Source: JBPYCR01 sp051846915 (GTDB lineage Bacteria > Bacillota > Bacilli > Bacillales > Amphibacillaceae). From it: DNA of 64,000 nucleotides. Both the position numbers and the translations under genes were made by a program. The stretch lies in assembly GCF_051846915.1 (NCBI RefSeq), contig NZ_JBPYCR010000015.1:1-64000 (forward strand). The letters are read 5' to 3'. Below, one piece after another: positions 54,534 through 61,969 of this stretch (positions within the stretch are counted from its first letter, which is position 1; the number at the start of each line of letters is the position of its first letter). The notes below the pieces were generated by a model. It saw only the letters and a list, made by a program, of their open reading frames with translations, was not told where the DNA came from and did not search any database.

Positions 54534-54591
54534 GATAAATAATATAATTTAATAAACTTTTCTTTATAAAGTACAATTCGGTAATGGAGTG

Positions 54592-54600
54592 TGGTAATAT
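54592..54600 (+). promoter_or_regulatory. Extended -10 promoter of the riboswitch-sinI unit
   Basis: TGGTAATAT, an extended -10 element, about 30 bases before the riboswitch. The -35 (TACAAT at 54572) is poor. Confidence 0.55.
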
Positions 54601-54627
54601 ATTACTATCAAATTAATTACACTATTC

Positions 54628-54712
54628 AGAAAAAGGCAAACCTCTCGAAAGATTGGGACGCAAAGCCTCAGGTCTAATGTTTTTCCAACGATGATAGCTG
54701 GGCTGCCTTTCA
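54628..54712 (+). promoter_or_regulatory. Cyclic di-GMP class I (GEMM-I) riboswitch
   Basis: The conserved aptamer elements are in order: GGCAAACC, a GAAA tetraloop (CTCGAAAGA), GGGACGCAAAGCCTC, GGTCTAA, GATGATAGCTGGGC, and TGCC closing P1. P1 is AAAGGC (54632-54637) with GCCTTT (54705-54710). Without P1, the bases TGCCT at 54704 could pair with AGGCG at 54715, hiding the AGGAGG of the next gene. This predicts c-di-GMP switches translation on. Confidence 0.9.
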
Positions 54713-54722
54713 GGAGGCGATC

Positions 54723-54845
54723 GTGATTAGTGCAAAAGAACTGGATAAAGAATGGGTAGATTTAATAATTCAAGCTCGGGATTTAGGGATTCCTATTCAT
54801 GTTGTTAGAGAATACTTAAGCAATGAAGCAATAGAAATTAAATAG
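54723..54845 (+). CDS. sinI: SinI-domain anti-repressor, 40 residues
   Basis: A GTG-started 40-residue protein, 5-6 bases after AGGAGG. Residues 5-31 (AKELDKEWVDLIIQA and IPIHVVREYL) match the SinI segment that binds and disrupts SinR dimers (B. subtilis: ELDQEWVELMVEAKE and RKYLL). In B. subtilis SinI frees the matrix operons from SinR repression. sinR is not adjacent. The gene is governed by a c-di-GMP-I riboswitch, linking second messenger and biofilm switch. Missed by length-filtered calling. Confidence 0.88.
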   Translation: MISAKELDKEWVDLIIQARDLGIPIHVVREYLSNEAIEIK

Positions 54846-54924
54846 ATTTTATTTCTTTATTGCTTATCAGAAGACCGAGCAAAAGTTTTCTTCTGTGAAA
54901 ATCAATTTTCATTAAAAAATACTT

Positions 54925-55090
54925 TATAATACAAGGTTGAAAACAGCTACTTAGTTTTATTTTTTTCTACAATCATTTTTATATTAACGTTAATGGTTTT
55001 TTAAGAAATCTGCAATACATCATATAAAACTAGGATACTTGAAGTAGATGGAAAGCGCTACGATTGAGAACATCGTGGCGCTTTTTTTTG
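54925..55090 (+). other. Possible small transcript between sinI and arsR
   Basis: In the 560-base sinI-arsR gap, a TATAAT at 54925 is followed about 120 bases later by the terminator at 55050. No reading frame with a start and ribosome-binding site is present. It may be a small RNA or the 3' end of the sinI transcript. Confidence 0.3.
55050..55090 (+). terminator. Strong terminator downstream of sinI
   Basis: AAAGCGC-T-ACGAT pairs with ATCGT-G-GCGCTTT around a 7-base loop, then TTTTT. Confidence 0.92.
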
Positions 55091-55267
55091 AACAAACTTC
55101 CCCTCTTTCCGTTTATGATAGCTCTGTTTAAGTCAGCCCCGGTATCATTACATCTTAAAGAAGATTGATAAAGATTATGGATTAGCTACCTAGCTTAGGT
55201 TGTTTTGAAGCGGGTTTTTAAGGATTCGGAAAATACTATATTGTTTTTTGAAAAATATAAATATAAC

Positions 55268-55297
55268 TTGACGGGAATATTCCCGATATGGAATAAT
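55268..55297 (+). promoter_or_regulatory. arsR promoter with palindromic operator
   Basis: TTGACG at 55268-55273 and AATAAT at 55292-55297 (18-base spacer). The perfect 14-bp palindrome CGGGAATATTCCCG (55272-55285) fills the spacer, an ideal site for autorepression by the downstream ArsR-family protein. Confidence 0.75.
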
Positions 55298-55407
55298 TGT
55301 GTAAACAACAACGTGTGACTAAGTCAAAGAATCGGATGTGATAATTTCATGTAACAACATACGTTAATGGATTTATGTAAAATGAAAATGGTTGGAGTTG
55401 AATCAAC

Positions 55408-55728
55408 ATGAACGCGAAAACATTTAGTGCCCTGGCGGAACCAAATCGTCTTGATATCATTGATCTTCTTCTTGAAGAGCCGCTTCCAGTGGGGGAAATT
55501 GCAAGTAAATTAAAACTAAACCAGCCCCAAACTTCAAAGCATCTTCGTGTTTTGAGTGAAGCTGGCCTTGTTGAAGTTGAGCCAATAGCAAACCGTCGAA
55601 TATACAAGTTAAGACTGGAAACGTTTAAAGAGCTAGATAAATGGCTCGATTCTTATCGACGGGTGTGGGAAGCGCGGATGGATCGCCTGGACGATTATCT
55701 AAATGTATTACAGGAGAAAAAACACTGA
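55408..55728 (+). CDS. ArsR/SmtB family transcriptional regulator
   Basis: A 106-residue winged-helix regulator. The HTH is PVGEIASKLKLNQPQTSKHL followed by the wing VEPIANRRIYKLR. No Cys pairs for metal sensing are present, so it belongs to the SdpR/YlbO-like non-metal subgroup. It is followed by an SRPBCC gene and a VOC gene, a known arrangement in Bacillaceae. Its likely operator is the palindrome at 55272. Confidence 0.9.
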   Translation: MNAKTFSALAEPNRLDIIDLLLEEPLPVGEIASKLKLNQPQTSKHLRVLSEAGLVEVEPIANRRIYKLRLETFKELDKWLDSYRRVWEARMDRLDDYLNVLQEKKH

Positions 55729-55860
55729 ATTAATAACCAATTAATGAATGCACATTAGTTATCTTCACCTTTGAGAATGCACCTAAGACGATGATGATGA
55801 TTATACCTTTGGAAAAAATTAAGAGTAAAGAAAGGTTACACAATCGAATGGAGGAGTAAA

Positions 55861-56376
55861 ATGTCAAATAACGAATTAAATTCTAGAGTTGAAGGCGACA
55901 AAGTGCTAGTACTGGAACGTGTTTTCGATGCACCGTGCGATCTCGTTTTCAATATGTTTAAAGAGCCTGAACATCTAAAAGTTTGGTGGGGACCTATTGG
56001 ATGGGAACTCCCGGTTTGTCATATTGATTTCCGACCGGGTGGTATGTGGCATTTCTGTATGAAATGTACTGATCGGGATCAAGGGGAATATTACGGTATG
56101 GAGTCTTGGGGAAAAGTCATATACAACGATATTATTGAGCCAGAGACGATTATTTACACTGATTATTTTACGGATGCAGATGGAAATATTGACGAGACTA
56201 TGCCAGCCGCTGAAATTACGTTGAAATTCATCGATCTGGGCGATCAGACAAAACTAGTTAATCGTGCTGAATATGTCTCTGCGGAAGAACTCAAAAAGGT
56301 TATGGACATGGGTATGCTACAAGGCATTTCCGAAACTTGGAACCGTCTGGAAGAGCAATTGAAGCAGCTCAAGTAG
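55861..56376 (+). CDS. SRPBCC (AHSA1-like) domain protein
   Basis: A 171-residue START/Bet v1-like ligand-binding protein of the AHSA1 group. Typical features: VFDAPCDLVFNMFKEPEHL, WWGPIGWELPVCHIDFRPGG and MGMLQGISETWNRLEEQL. These proteins bind small hydrophobic ligands; the function here is not known. It follows the ArsR gene, with AATGGAGGAG 6 bases before ATG, and is probably co-transcribed with it. Confidence 0.88.
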   Translation: MSNNELNSRVEGDKVLVLERVFDAPCDLVFNMFKEPEHLKVWWGPIGWELPVCHIDFRPGGMWHFCMKCTDRDQGEYYGMESWGKVIYNDIIEPETIIYTDYFTDADGNIDETMPAAEITLKFIDLGDQTKLVNRAEYVSAEELKKVMDMGMLQGISETWNRLEEQLKQLK

Positions 56377-56409
56377 GATATTATTCATAGCTTAAAGGAG
56401 GAAATACCA

Positions 56410-57321
56410 ATGGTGAAACAAAAAATTATGCCGCATTTATGGTTTGATCAAGAAGCAAAAGAGGCTGCACAATTTTATACAACTATTTTTCCGGATTCAA
56501 AAGTCACCAATTTCGCAACTGTTCAAGACACACCATCTGGAGATAGCGATATCGTTACGTTTAATCTTGCGGGATATTCATTCATGGCTATAAATGGAGG
56601 GCCACATTTTCAATTTAATCCTTCAATTTCTTTTTTTGTCAATTTTGATCCTTCAAGAGATGAGAACGCGCGAGAAAAATTAGATCAACTCTGGGAAAGG
56701 CTGTCGCAGGGCGGTACAGCCCTTATGCCCCTTCAAGAATATCCGTTCAGTAAACGCTACGGATGGATACAGGATAAGTATGGTCTGACATGGCAGCTGA
56801 TTCTCACAAACCCAGAAGGTGAGGTACGACCATTTATCGTACCCTCAATGATGTATGTTCAAGATATGTGTGGTAAAGCAGAAGAAGCCAGTGACTTTTA
56901 TCTTTCTGTTTTCAATGATTCAAGTCGAGGTGAAATCGCTCGTTATCCTGTTGGCATGAAACCGGACAAGGAAGGAACGTTGATGTTTACAGATTTCGCG
57001 CTTGAGAAGCAATGGTTTGCCGCTATGGACAGTGCCGGGCCACATGCCTTCCAGTTTAATGAAGCCATTTCTCTATTAGTTCGATGCGAAAATCAAGAAG
57101 AGATTGATTATTACTGGAAAAAGCTATCCTCCGACCCAAATGCTGAACAGTGTGGCTGGTTGAAAGACCCTTACGGTGTCTCTTGGCAAATCTGGCCAAC
57201 CGCTATGGGAGAAATGATGGCAAATGGGACGAAAGAACAAATGGACCGATTAACAAAGGCATTTCTCCAAATGAAAAAATTTGACATCGAAAAATTAAAA
57301 GAAGCATATCAAGGTAAATAA
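56410..57321 (+). CDS. Tandem VOC-domain protein (PhnB-like)
   Basis: A 303-residue protein made of two PhnB/3-dmu-9_3-mt type VOC domains (about 1-140 and 145-285). Each has the pattern of LWFDQEAKEAAQFYTTIFP or the GKAEEASDFYLSVF equivalent, and each ends with a W-x-L/I-P type strand (YGLTWQLILTNP; YGVSWQIWPTAM). It lies 33 bases after the SRPBCC gene, preceded by AAAGGAGG. Often annotated as methyltransferase, but VOC domains of this kind have no proven methylation activity. Confidence 0.88.
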   Translation: MVKQKIMPHLWFDQEAKEAAQFYTTIFPDSKVTNFATVQDTPSGDSDIVTFNLAGYSFMAINGGPHFQFNPSISFFVNFDPSRDENAREKLDQLWERLSQGGTALMPLQEYPFSKRYGWIQDKYGLTWQLILTNPEGEVRPFIVPSMMYVQDMCGKAEEASDFYLSVFNDSSRGEIARYPVGMKPDKEGTLMFTDFALEKQWFAAMDSAGPHAFQFNEAISLLVRCENQEEIDYYWKKLSSDPNAEQCGWLKDPYGVSWQIWPTAMGEMMANGTKEQMDRLTKAFLQMKKFDIEKLKEAYQGK

Positions 57322-57357
57322 TAATTATGTTGCTCCGTATAAATTAATAAATGACAT

Positions 57358-57384
57358 TAAAGCTGGTAATCACCAGCTTTTTTG
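57358..57384 (+). terminator. Terminator of the arsR operon
   Basis: AAAGCTGGT-AATC-ACCAGCTTT followed by TTTG. A 9-bp perfect stem. The rest of the gap to 57600 shows no gene. Confidence 0.93.
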
Positions 57385-57607
57385 CACGTTAGCGGTCAAC
57401 AACGTAAGATTTTTTCAGCAATCTGACTCGATAAACCAAGAACGCCCACATTTTCTATTCTAGCGAAAAGCCCAAGAAGTGAACATATTTTTAGCACTCT
57501 TTCGCCACTCCAAAACTACTCTCCATCCTGCATAATATAGAACTAATCTTATTTAGGACAAGCGCTTGATTACTATTCATACAATTTTTCTTAAAATTTT
57601 TTTACAA

Positions 57608-57638
57608 TTGACTCTAACGTAACGTTATACTTTATAGT
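57608..57638 (+). promoter_or_regulatory. MerR-type promoter with operator in a 19-bp spacer
   Basis: TTGACT at 57608-57613 and TATAGT at 57633-57638 are 19 bases apart, the long spacer characteristic of MerR-activated promoters. The spacer holds the perfect inverted repeat TAACG-TAA-CGTTA (57615-57627). The downstream TipA-like protein probably activates its own gene here. Confidence 0.8.
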
Positions 57639-57661
57639 AATAAATGAGGGAGGTCAGCATG

Positions 57662-58414
57662 ATGAAATTGAAAATAAAGGAAGTTGCCGATTTAGTCGGC
57701 ATTAGTGTGCGCACACTACATCATTACGATGAAATTGGTTTACTGAAACCGGAAGAAATAACTGAATCTGGTTATCGACTATATTCTGATAAAAATCTTG
57801 AAACATTACAACAAGTAATGTTTTTCAAGGAACTTGACTTCCCGCTTAAAGAAATAAAGGAAATTATCAATAATCCGACATTTGATCGCCACGAGGCACT
57901 CCAGATACATCGAAAAATGCTACTTAAGAAACGCAGGCGTATCGACAAAATGATCCGAACAATTGATAAAACAACACAAAATATAAAAGGAGATATTCCA
58001 ATGTCTAATAAAGAGAAATTCGAAGGCTTTGACTTCAGTCACAACCCATATGAAAAAGAAGCTCGTGAGCGTTGGGGCGATGACACAATCGATAAATCTA
58101 ATGCTAAACTTGTTAATATGTCTAAGACTGAACAAACACTAATGAGTGATAAGGTGAAGGAGATCTTTCAAAAATTAGCAGACCTTAGAGAAACTTCACC
58201 AAGTGCTAATAAGGTTCAAAACGTTATTAAAGAATGGTATGACTTTTTGAATAGCAACACAGGTCATCATTACTCCTTGGACGCATTCAAAGGTTTGGGC
58301 GAAATGTATGTAGATGACGAGCGTTTCACGAAGAACATTGACCAATTTGGTAATGGCTTGGCAAGGTTCATGCGTGATGCCATGGGCGTCTATGCAGAAA
58401 AAAATAAAAAATAA
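57662..58414 (+). CDS. MerR family regulator, TipA type
   Basis: About 250 residues. The N-terminal MerR HTH is IKEVADLVGISVRTLHHYDEIGLLKP, a coiled coil follows (about 75-110), then a TipAS antibiotic-recognition domain (from about 115; GFDFSHNPYEKEARERWGDD is its start, in two parts). TipA proteins bind thiopeptides or other drugs and activate transcription. Two ATGs lie in tandem (57659 and 57662); the second has the better distance (8) from GGGAGG. A second ribosome-binding site and ATG at 58001 could give the TipAS domain alone. Confidence 0.88.
   Translation: MKLKIKEVADLVGISVRTLHHYDEIGLLKPEEITESGYRLYSDKNLETLQQVMFFKELDFPLKEIKEIINNPTFDRHEALQIHRKMLLKKRRRIDKMIRTIDKTTQNIKGDIPMSNKEKFEGFDFSHNPYEKEARERWGDDTIDKSNAKLVNMSKTEQTLMSDKVKEIFQKLADLRETSPSANKVQNVIKEWYDFLNSNTGHHYSLDAFKGLGEMYVDDERFTKNIDQFGNGLARFMRDAMGVYAEKNKK
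57986..58003 (+). promoter_or_regulatory. Internal ribosome-binding site and start for a TipAS-like short form
   Basis: AAAGGAGA is followed 7 bases later by ATG at 58001, in frame with the regulator. The product (MSNKEKFEGFDFSHNP onward, 137 residues) would be the drug-binding domain without the HTH, as known for TipAS in Streptomyces. Confidence 0.65.
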
Positions 58415-58470
58415 TATTAAAATAAAGGCGATGGAGCCATGCTATAAACCTATTGAGCTTGCATCTCGAA

Positions 58471-58497
58471 ATAGAGAGTGCTTTTTGAGCACTCTCA
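58471..58497 (+). terminator. Hairpin after the TipA-like gene
   Basis: GAGAGTGC-TTTTTGA-GCACTCTC, a perfect 8-bp stem 60-80 bases past the stop, with no clear T-run. Confidence 0.5.
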
Positions 58498-58550
58498 AAT
58501 AGTATATTAATTTATGGTCCCCCCTATAACTGAACCCGTTATAATAATTG

Positions 58551-58579
58551 TGAAACTTTTTTTGTTTAGCTTTCGTCTA
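58551..58579 (+). promoter_or_regulatory. ECF sigma-type promoter
   Basis: TGAAAC at 58551-58556 and CGTCTA at 58574-58579, 17 bases apart, resemble promoters read by SigM/SigW/SigX of B. subtilis. It sits 35 bases before the ECF sigma gene, which suggests autoregulation. Confidence 0.75.
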
Positions 58580-58614
58580 AAGGTCAAATAACAAATCTGA
58601 AATGAGGAAAAGTC

Positions 58615-59139
58615 ATGGAAGAGGGGAAGAAAGAAGATATTCTGGAAAAAATTATGATTGAACATGGAAGTGACTTGGTTAGATTGGCGTTTAGTTACGT
58701 GAAGGATAAAGAAACGGCAAAGGATATGGTTCAGAACACTTTCATCAAATGCTATGAGAACTTAGGTGATTTTCGTTTTGAATCATCAATAAAAACATGG
58801 TTATACAGAATAACTATTAATCAGTGCAAAGATTATTTAAGAAGTTGGCACTATCGCAAGGTTCAAGCTAAAAGTTTTTTGGAAAGTACAATTACTTCCT
58901 TTTTGCCCTCAGTAGAAGATAAGGTAATTACAAATACAGAACAAGAAGAGATGAAAGGATTTATATTTTCTTTACCTGATAATTATCGTGAAGTTATCTT
59001 TTTGTATTACTATAAATCTTTATCCATAGATGAAATAGCCGGAGTTACAGACTTAAATACCAATACAGTTAAAACAAGACTAAGAAGAGCAAAACAGCGG
59101 TTAAAAGTTTTAATTGAGGAGGCAAATGTTTATGGATAA
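58615..59139 (+). CDS. ECF-type RNA polymerase sigma factor
   Basis: A 174-residue sigma-70 family factor with region 2 (LVRLAFSYVKDKETAKDMVQ; IKTWLYRITINQCKDYLR) and region 4 (FSLPDNYREVIFLYYYKSLS; TNTVKTRLRRAKQRLK) only, the ECF plan. It overlaps the next gene by 8 bases, the usual link between an ECF sigma factor and its anti-sigma factor. It has its own ECF-type promoter. The closest B. subtilis role models are envelope-stress sigmas such as SigM, SigV and SigX; I cannot name an orthologue. Confidence 0.92.
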   Translation: MEEGKKEDILEKIMIEHGSDLVRLAFSYVKDKETAKDMVQNTFIKCYENLGDFRFESSIKTWLYRITINQCKDYLRSWHYRKVQAKSFLESTITSFLPSVEDKVITNTEQEEMKGFIFSLPDNYREVIFLYYYKSLSIDEIAGVTDLNTNTVKTRLRRAKQRLKVLIEEANVYG

Positions 59140-59989
59140 TAATTTTAATAGAGAAGATTTGCATTTCACTGAAGAAGATAGGAAAGAAACCTTACATAAA
59201 ATTAAGGAAAGAAATCATAAAAAAAGAGAAAATAGAACAACTCTATTCAACTTTGGCAAACGTTATATTCCTTCTGCATTAGGTTCTGTGATCGCAGTAA
59301 TTATAGTAGCCGTTGTTCTTTTACCAAATATAAACTTCGGTAACGAAATGGTATGGGAAGACACGGATAAACAACAAGTAGCCCAACAAGAGAAATCATC
59401 TTTTTCCATTTTAGTAACGGGTATAGATTCAGTTGATGAATATAACCGTAGCAATATTAACATCGTACTTACTTATAATAGCAGTGACAACAGTATGAAT
59501 ATTGTGTCCATTCCCCGTGATACGTATGTAGAAATTTTTGATTCTGAAGGGGAAATGATAGGGCGAGATAAGTTAATGCATGCTTCTGCTGTTAATCCCA
59601 AACCGCAAACTGCTAAAACAACAGTGGCCAACCTTTTTGATATTCCTATTGAATACTACGCAATTATTTCTGAAGAAAATATATATGAAAAGTTAGAAGT
59701 TACGAAAGAAGATGCAAGGTACAATAGATTGACTAATAAAATTGTCGACTTAATTGAAGCAGAATTGTCTGCAACAGAAATTAAAGACCTTTTAGAAGAA
59801 AGTAAAACCAACCTGTCAAAAAATATGTCTAATCAAATAGGAAAGGTTAATCCTGATTCTATTCAAGTAATCGATTTAGGCAAAGAGGCAGAAGAGAAAT
59901 TTATTAATGGTGTATATTATGTAGATATTAATGAGGAATTGTTGGGAAATACTTCGACGACTTTAAGGACGCACTTAAGTAAACATTAA
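59132..59989 (+). CDS. Candidate membrane anti-sigma factor with truncated LCP domain
   Basis: About 285 residues. A charged cytoplasmic N-terminus (about 1-45, TEEDRKETLHKIKERNHKKR) is followed by one membrane helix (SALGSVIAVIIVAVVLLP). Outside, residues 85-180 match the first half of an LCP domain (SFSILVTGIDSVDEYNRS; MNIVSIPRDTYVEI). The usual R-x-D-T is changed to RSNI, and the second half with GGV-x-VDV and the R-x-R motif is absent, replaced by Lys/Glu-rich helices. I infer a non-enzymatic sensor/anti-sigma protein. ATG 59132 has GAGGAGG 9 bases upstream. Confidence 0.75.
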   Translation: MDNNFNREDLHFTEEDRKETLHKIKERNHKKRENRTTLFNFGKRYIPSALGSVIAVIIVAVVLLPNINFGNEMVWEDTDKQQVAQQEKSSFSILVTGIDSVDEYNRSNINIVLTYNSSDNSMNIVSIPRDTYVEIFDSEGEMIGRDKLMHASAVNPKPQTAKTTVANLFDIPIEYYAIISEENIYEKLEVTKEDARYNRLTNKIVDLIEAELSATEIKDLLEESKTNLSKNMSNQIGKVNPDSIQVIDLGKEAEEKFINGVYYVDINEELLGNTSTTLRTHLSKH

Positions 59990-60122
59990 TTGAAGCTGTC
60001 AGGACGAATAGAGAATGGTTTAAAGATTATTTTTTTATATTAAGGCAAACGATGCAAACCTTTTTACGCAGAGTATTCGGTTAACGGAACAAAGTAAAGG
60101 TTGCTATCGAAATGAGGTTTAG

Positions 60123-61148
60123 ATGATGAGTGAGTTAAGATCTCCAAAGAGAAGAACACAAAAAACAAAAAAATGGGTGAAATGGGCGCTTGGAATTCTT
60201 GTTTTTCTGTTTATCGCTGTGATGGCAGGAGGCGCCTACGTCTTTTATCAAGCATATGAAGCGGCTCAAGAATCTTATTCCGATTTGGAACGTGAGGATG
60301 GGAAATCTGATTTGAGAGAAGAAGCGGTCACCACGGGAGAGGATCCAATAACAATTTTATTAATCGGTGTTGAGGGGTATTCGTCCGGCGGTGAAAATGA
60401 ACGTGCGGATACACAGATTGTTATCACGCTCAACCCGAATACGAACCAATTAACGATGACCAGTATACCGCGTGATACAAGAGTATATATGGAAAAAGTT
60501 CCAGAATCAATAAGAGCCGGTTATCACAAAATAAACGCAGCGTACACATACGGTTCAATGCTGGAAGATTACACGGGAAATAAGTTAACAGTGGAAACGG
60601 TTGAGAATCTGTTGAATATCCCGGTTGATGAATATGTAACGGTGAATTTCAACGGGTTTCGCGATATTGTGAATGTGCTTGGCGGTGTGACAGTAGACGT
60701 GAAGAAGCCGTTCTGGGAAAAGGACTTTTTCAATAATGATAAACGTATTTATTTTGAAGAAGGAGAACAGCATTTAAGCGGAGAAGAATCCTTGGCATTT
60801 GTAAGAATGCGGAAGCGGAAGGTCAACAATGTGTATGCCCGTGATGAAAGGCAACGGCAATTCATTAGGGCTGCTATTCGAGAGATGGCTTCAGCGGGAA
60901 CTATTTTTAAAGCGAATAAGATTTCAGACATACTTGGGGAAAACGTAGAAACAAGCTTGACAGCCTCGGAAGTGTATTCATTACAGAAAGTATATTCCTC
61001 GATTGAATCCGACTCGATCCGAACGTTAAAGGTAGATGGAGCGAATCAATATATCGATGGTATATCTTATTTCATTCCTGCAGAAGGTGCGCTTGATGAA
61101 GTCTCAAGTAAGTTACAGAAGGCTCTTGATATGCCAGTGAAACATTAG
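60123..61148 (+). CDS. LCP family cell-wall glycopolymer ligase (LytR/TagU type)
   Basis: A 341-residue LytR-CpsA-Psr protein that attaches wall teichoic acid or related polymers to peptidoglycan. A short basic cytoplasmic tail and one membrane helix (ALGILVFLFIAVMAGGAYVF) precede the LCP domain. Catalytic and lipid-binding motifs are intact: ERADTQIVI, TSIPRDTRVYM, KINAAYTYG, VLGGVTVDV and FVRMRKRKVNNVYARDERQ. It follows the sigma/anti-sigma pair by 133 bases and may belong to its regulon. GAGG is 5-8 bases before two tandem ATGs. Confidence 0.92.
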   Translation: MMSELRSPKRRTQKTKKWVKWALGILVFLFIAVMAGGAYVFYQAYEAAQESYSDLEREDGKSDLREEAVTTGEDPITILLIGVEGYSSGGENERADTQIVITLNPNTNQLTMTSIPRDTRVYMEKVPESIRAGYHKINAAYTYGSMLEDYTGNKLTVETVENLLNIPVDEYVTVNFNGFRDIVNVLGGVTVDVKKPFWEKDFFNNDKRIYFEEGEQHLSGEESLAFVRMRKRKVNNVYARDERQRQFIRAAIREMASAGTIFKANKISDILGENVETSLTASEVYSLQKVYSSIESDSIRTLKVDGANQYIDGISYFIPAEGALDEVSSKLQKALDMPVKH

Positions 61149-61340
61149 AATCGGTAGCCATCGAATGAAAAATTAAGGAATAAGTAATAAAAAGATGCGC
61201 AAGAGTTGGGAAATTCAACGCTTGTCGCCATTGGATAAACCGATAGCGGGATTAGTTTTGTGTGAAAGCAAGCTTACACCTGAACTAAGTGGTATAATTG
61301 TTACAAATAAGCGACAATTTGTCAGAAACGAAAGGGGTGA

Positions 61341-61829
61341 GTGTATATTTTTACGACGCTACTTATCATTCATATTGTTGTAGGGAGTATTTGTTTATTG
61401 GCAGGGGCAATGGCTGCTACAGTAAAGAAAAAGAAAGGCTATCATACACTCAATGGAGAAATATATCATGCTGGGTATGTTGTAATTTTTATAACCTCTA
61501 TTTTAATGGCGATCTTGAACTGGTCAGAAAGCGCATATCTTTTCTATATTGCCATTTTTTCTTATAGTTTAGCTTTATTTGGCTACCTAGCTAGAAAGTT
61601 GCTTTGGCAAAATTGGTTGGCAATGCATATAGGGGGGATGTTAGGCTCTTATATTGGGATTATTACAGCTGTTTTGGTTGTGAATGGTTCACAGATCCCA
61701 TTAGTAAACGAAATTCCTGTTTTATGGTTATGGTTTATACCTACAATTATTGGAACGCCCATCATTTTTATCGTAGGTAGGCGGTATAGCAGCCCTGATC
61801 AAACAAAAGTAAAAGAAGTCGTAAAATGA
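61341..61829 (+). CDS. DUF2306 family membrane protein
   Basis: A 162-residue protein with about five membrane segments. It begins with GTG after AAAGGGGTGA. The pattern LLIIHIVVGSICLLAGAMA, YHTLNGEIYHAGYVVIF and NWLAMHIGGMLGSYIGIITA is that of the DUF2306 group of unknown function, with conserved His residues in the helices. It stands alone; an overlapping frame at 61195-61383 is not credible. Confidence 0.75.
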   Translation: MYIFTTLLIIHIVVGSICLLAGAMAATVKKKKGYHTLNGEIYHAGYVVIFITSILMAILNWSESAYLFYIAIFSYSLALFGYLARKLLWQNWLAMHIGGMLGSYIGIITAVLVVNGSQIPLVNEIPVLWLWFIPTIIGTPIIFIVGRRYSSPDQTKVKEVVK

Positions 61830-61912
61830 AAGAACGCGTTACAAGATACCATCTATTTCAATTGCTTAAATCGGAATATGTTACCCATACAAGTACCATT
61901 TCCCACTTTTCA

Positions 61913-61956
61913 TAAAAAACAGGAGCCACAAAAATTGCGGCCCCTGTTTGCTGAAA
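61913..61956 (-). terminator. Terminator of abrB
   Basis: On the minus strand AACAGGGGCCGCAA pairs with TTGTGGCTCCTGTT, followed by TTTTATG. It lies 15 bases past the abrB stop. Confidence 0.88.
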
Positions 61957-61969
61957 AAGGTTTAACTGC

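Noticed and set aside
56410..57321. 3-demethylubiquinone 3-methyltransferase
   Set aside because: The common annotation rests on a misnamed family; the protein is two VOC domains and lacks a SAM-binding fold.
61195..61383. 62-codon plus-strand frame before the DUF2306 gene
   Set aside because: It overlaps the start of the better supported DUF2306 gene in another frame and has no clear ribosome-binding site or family pattern.
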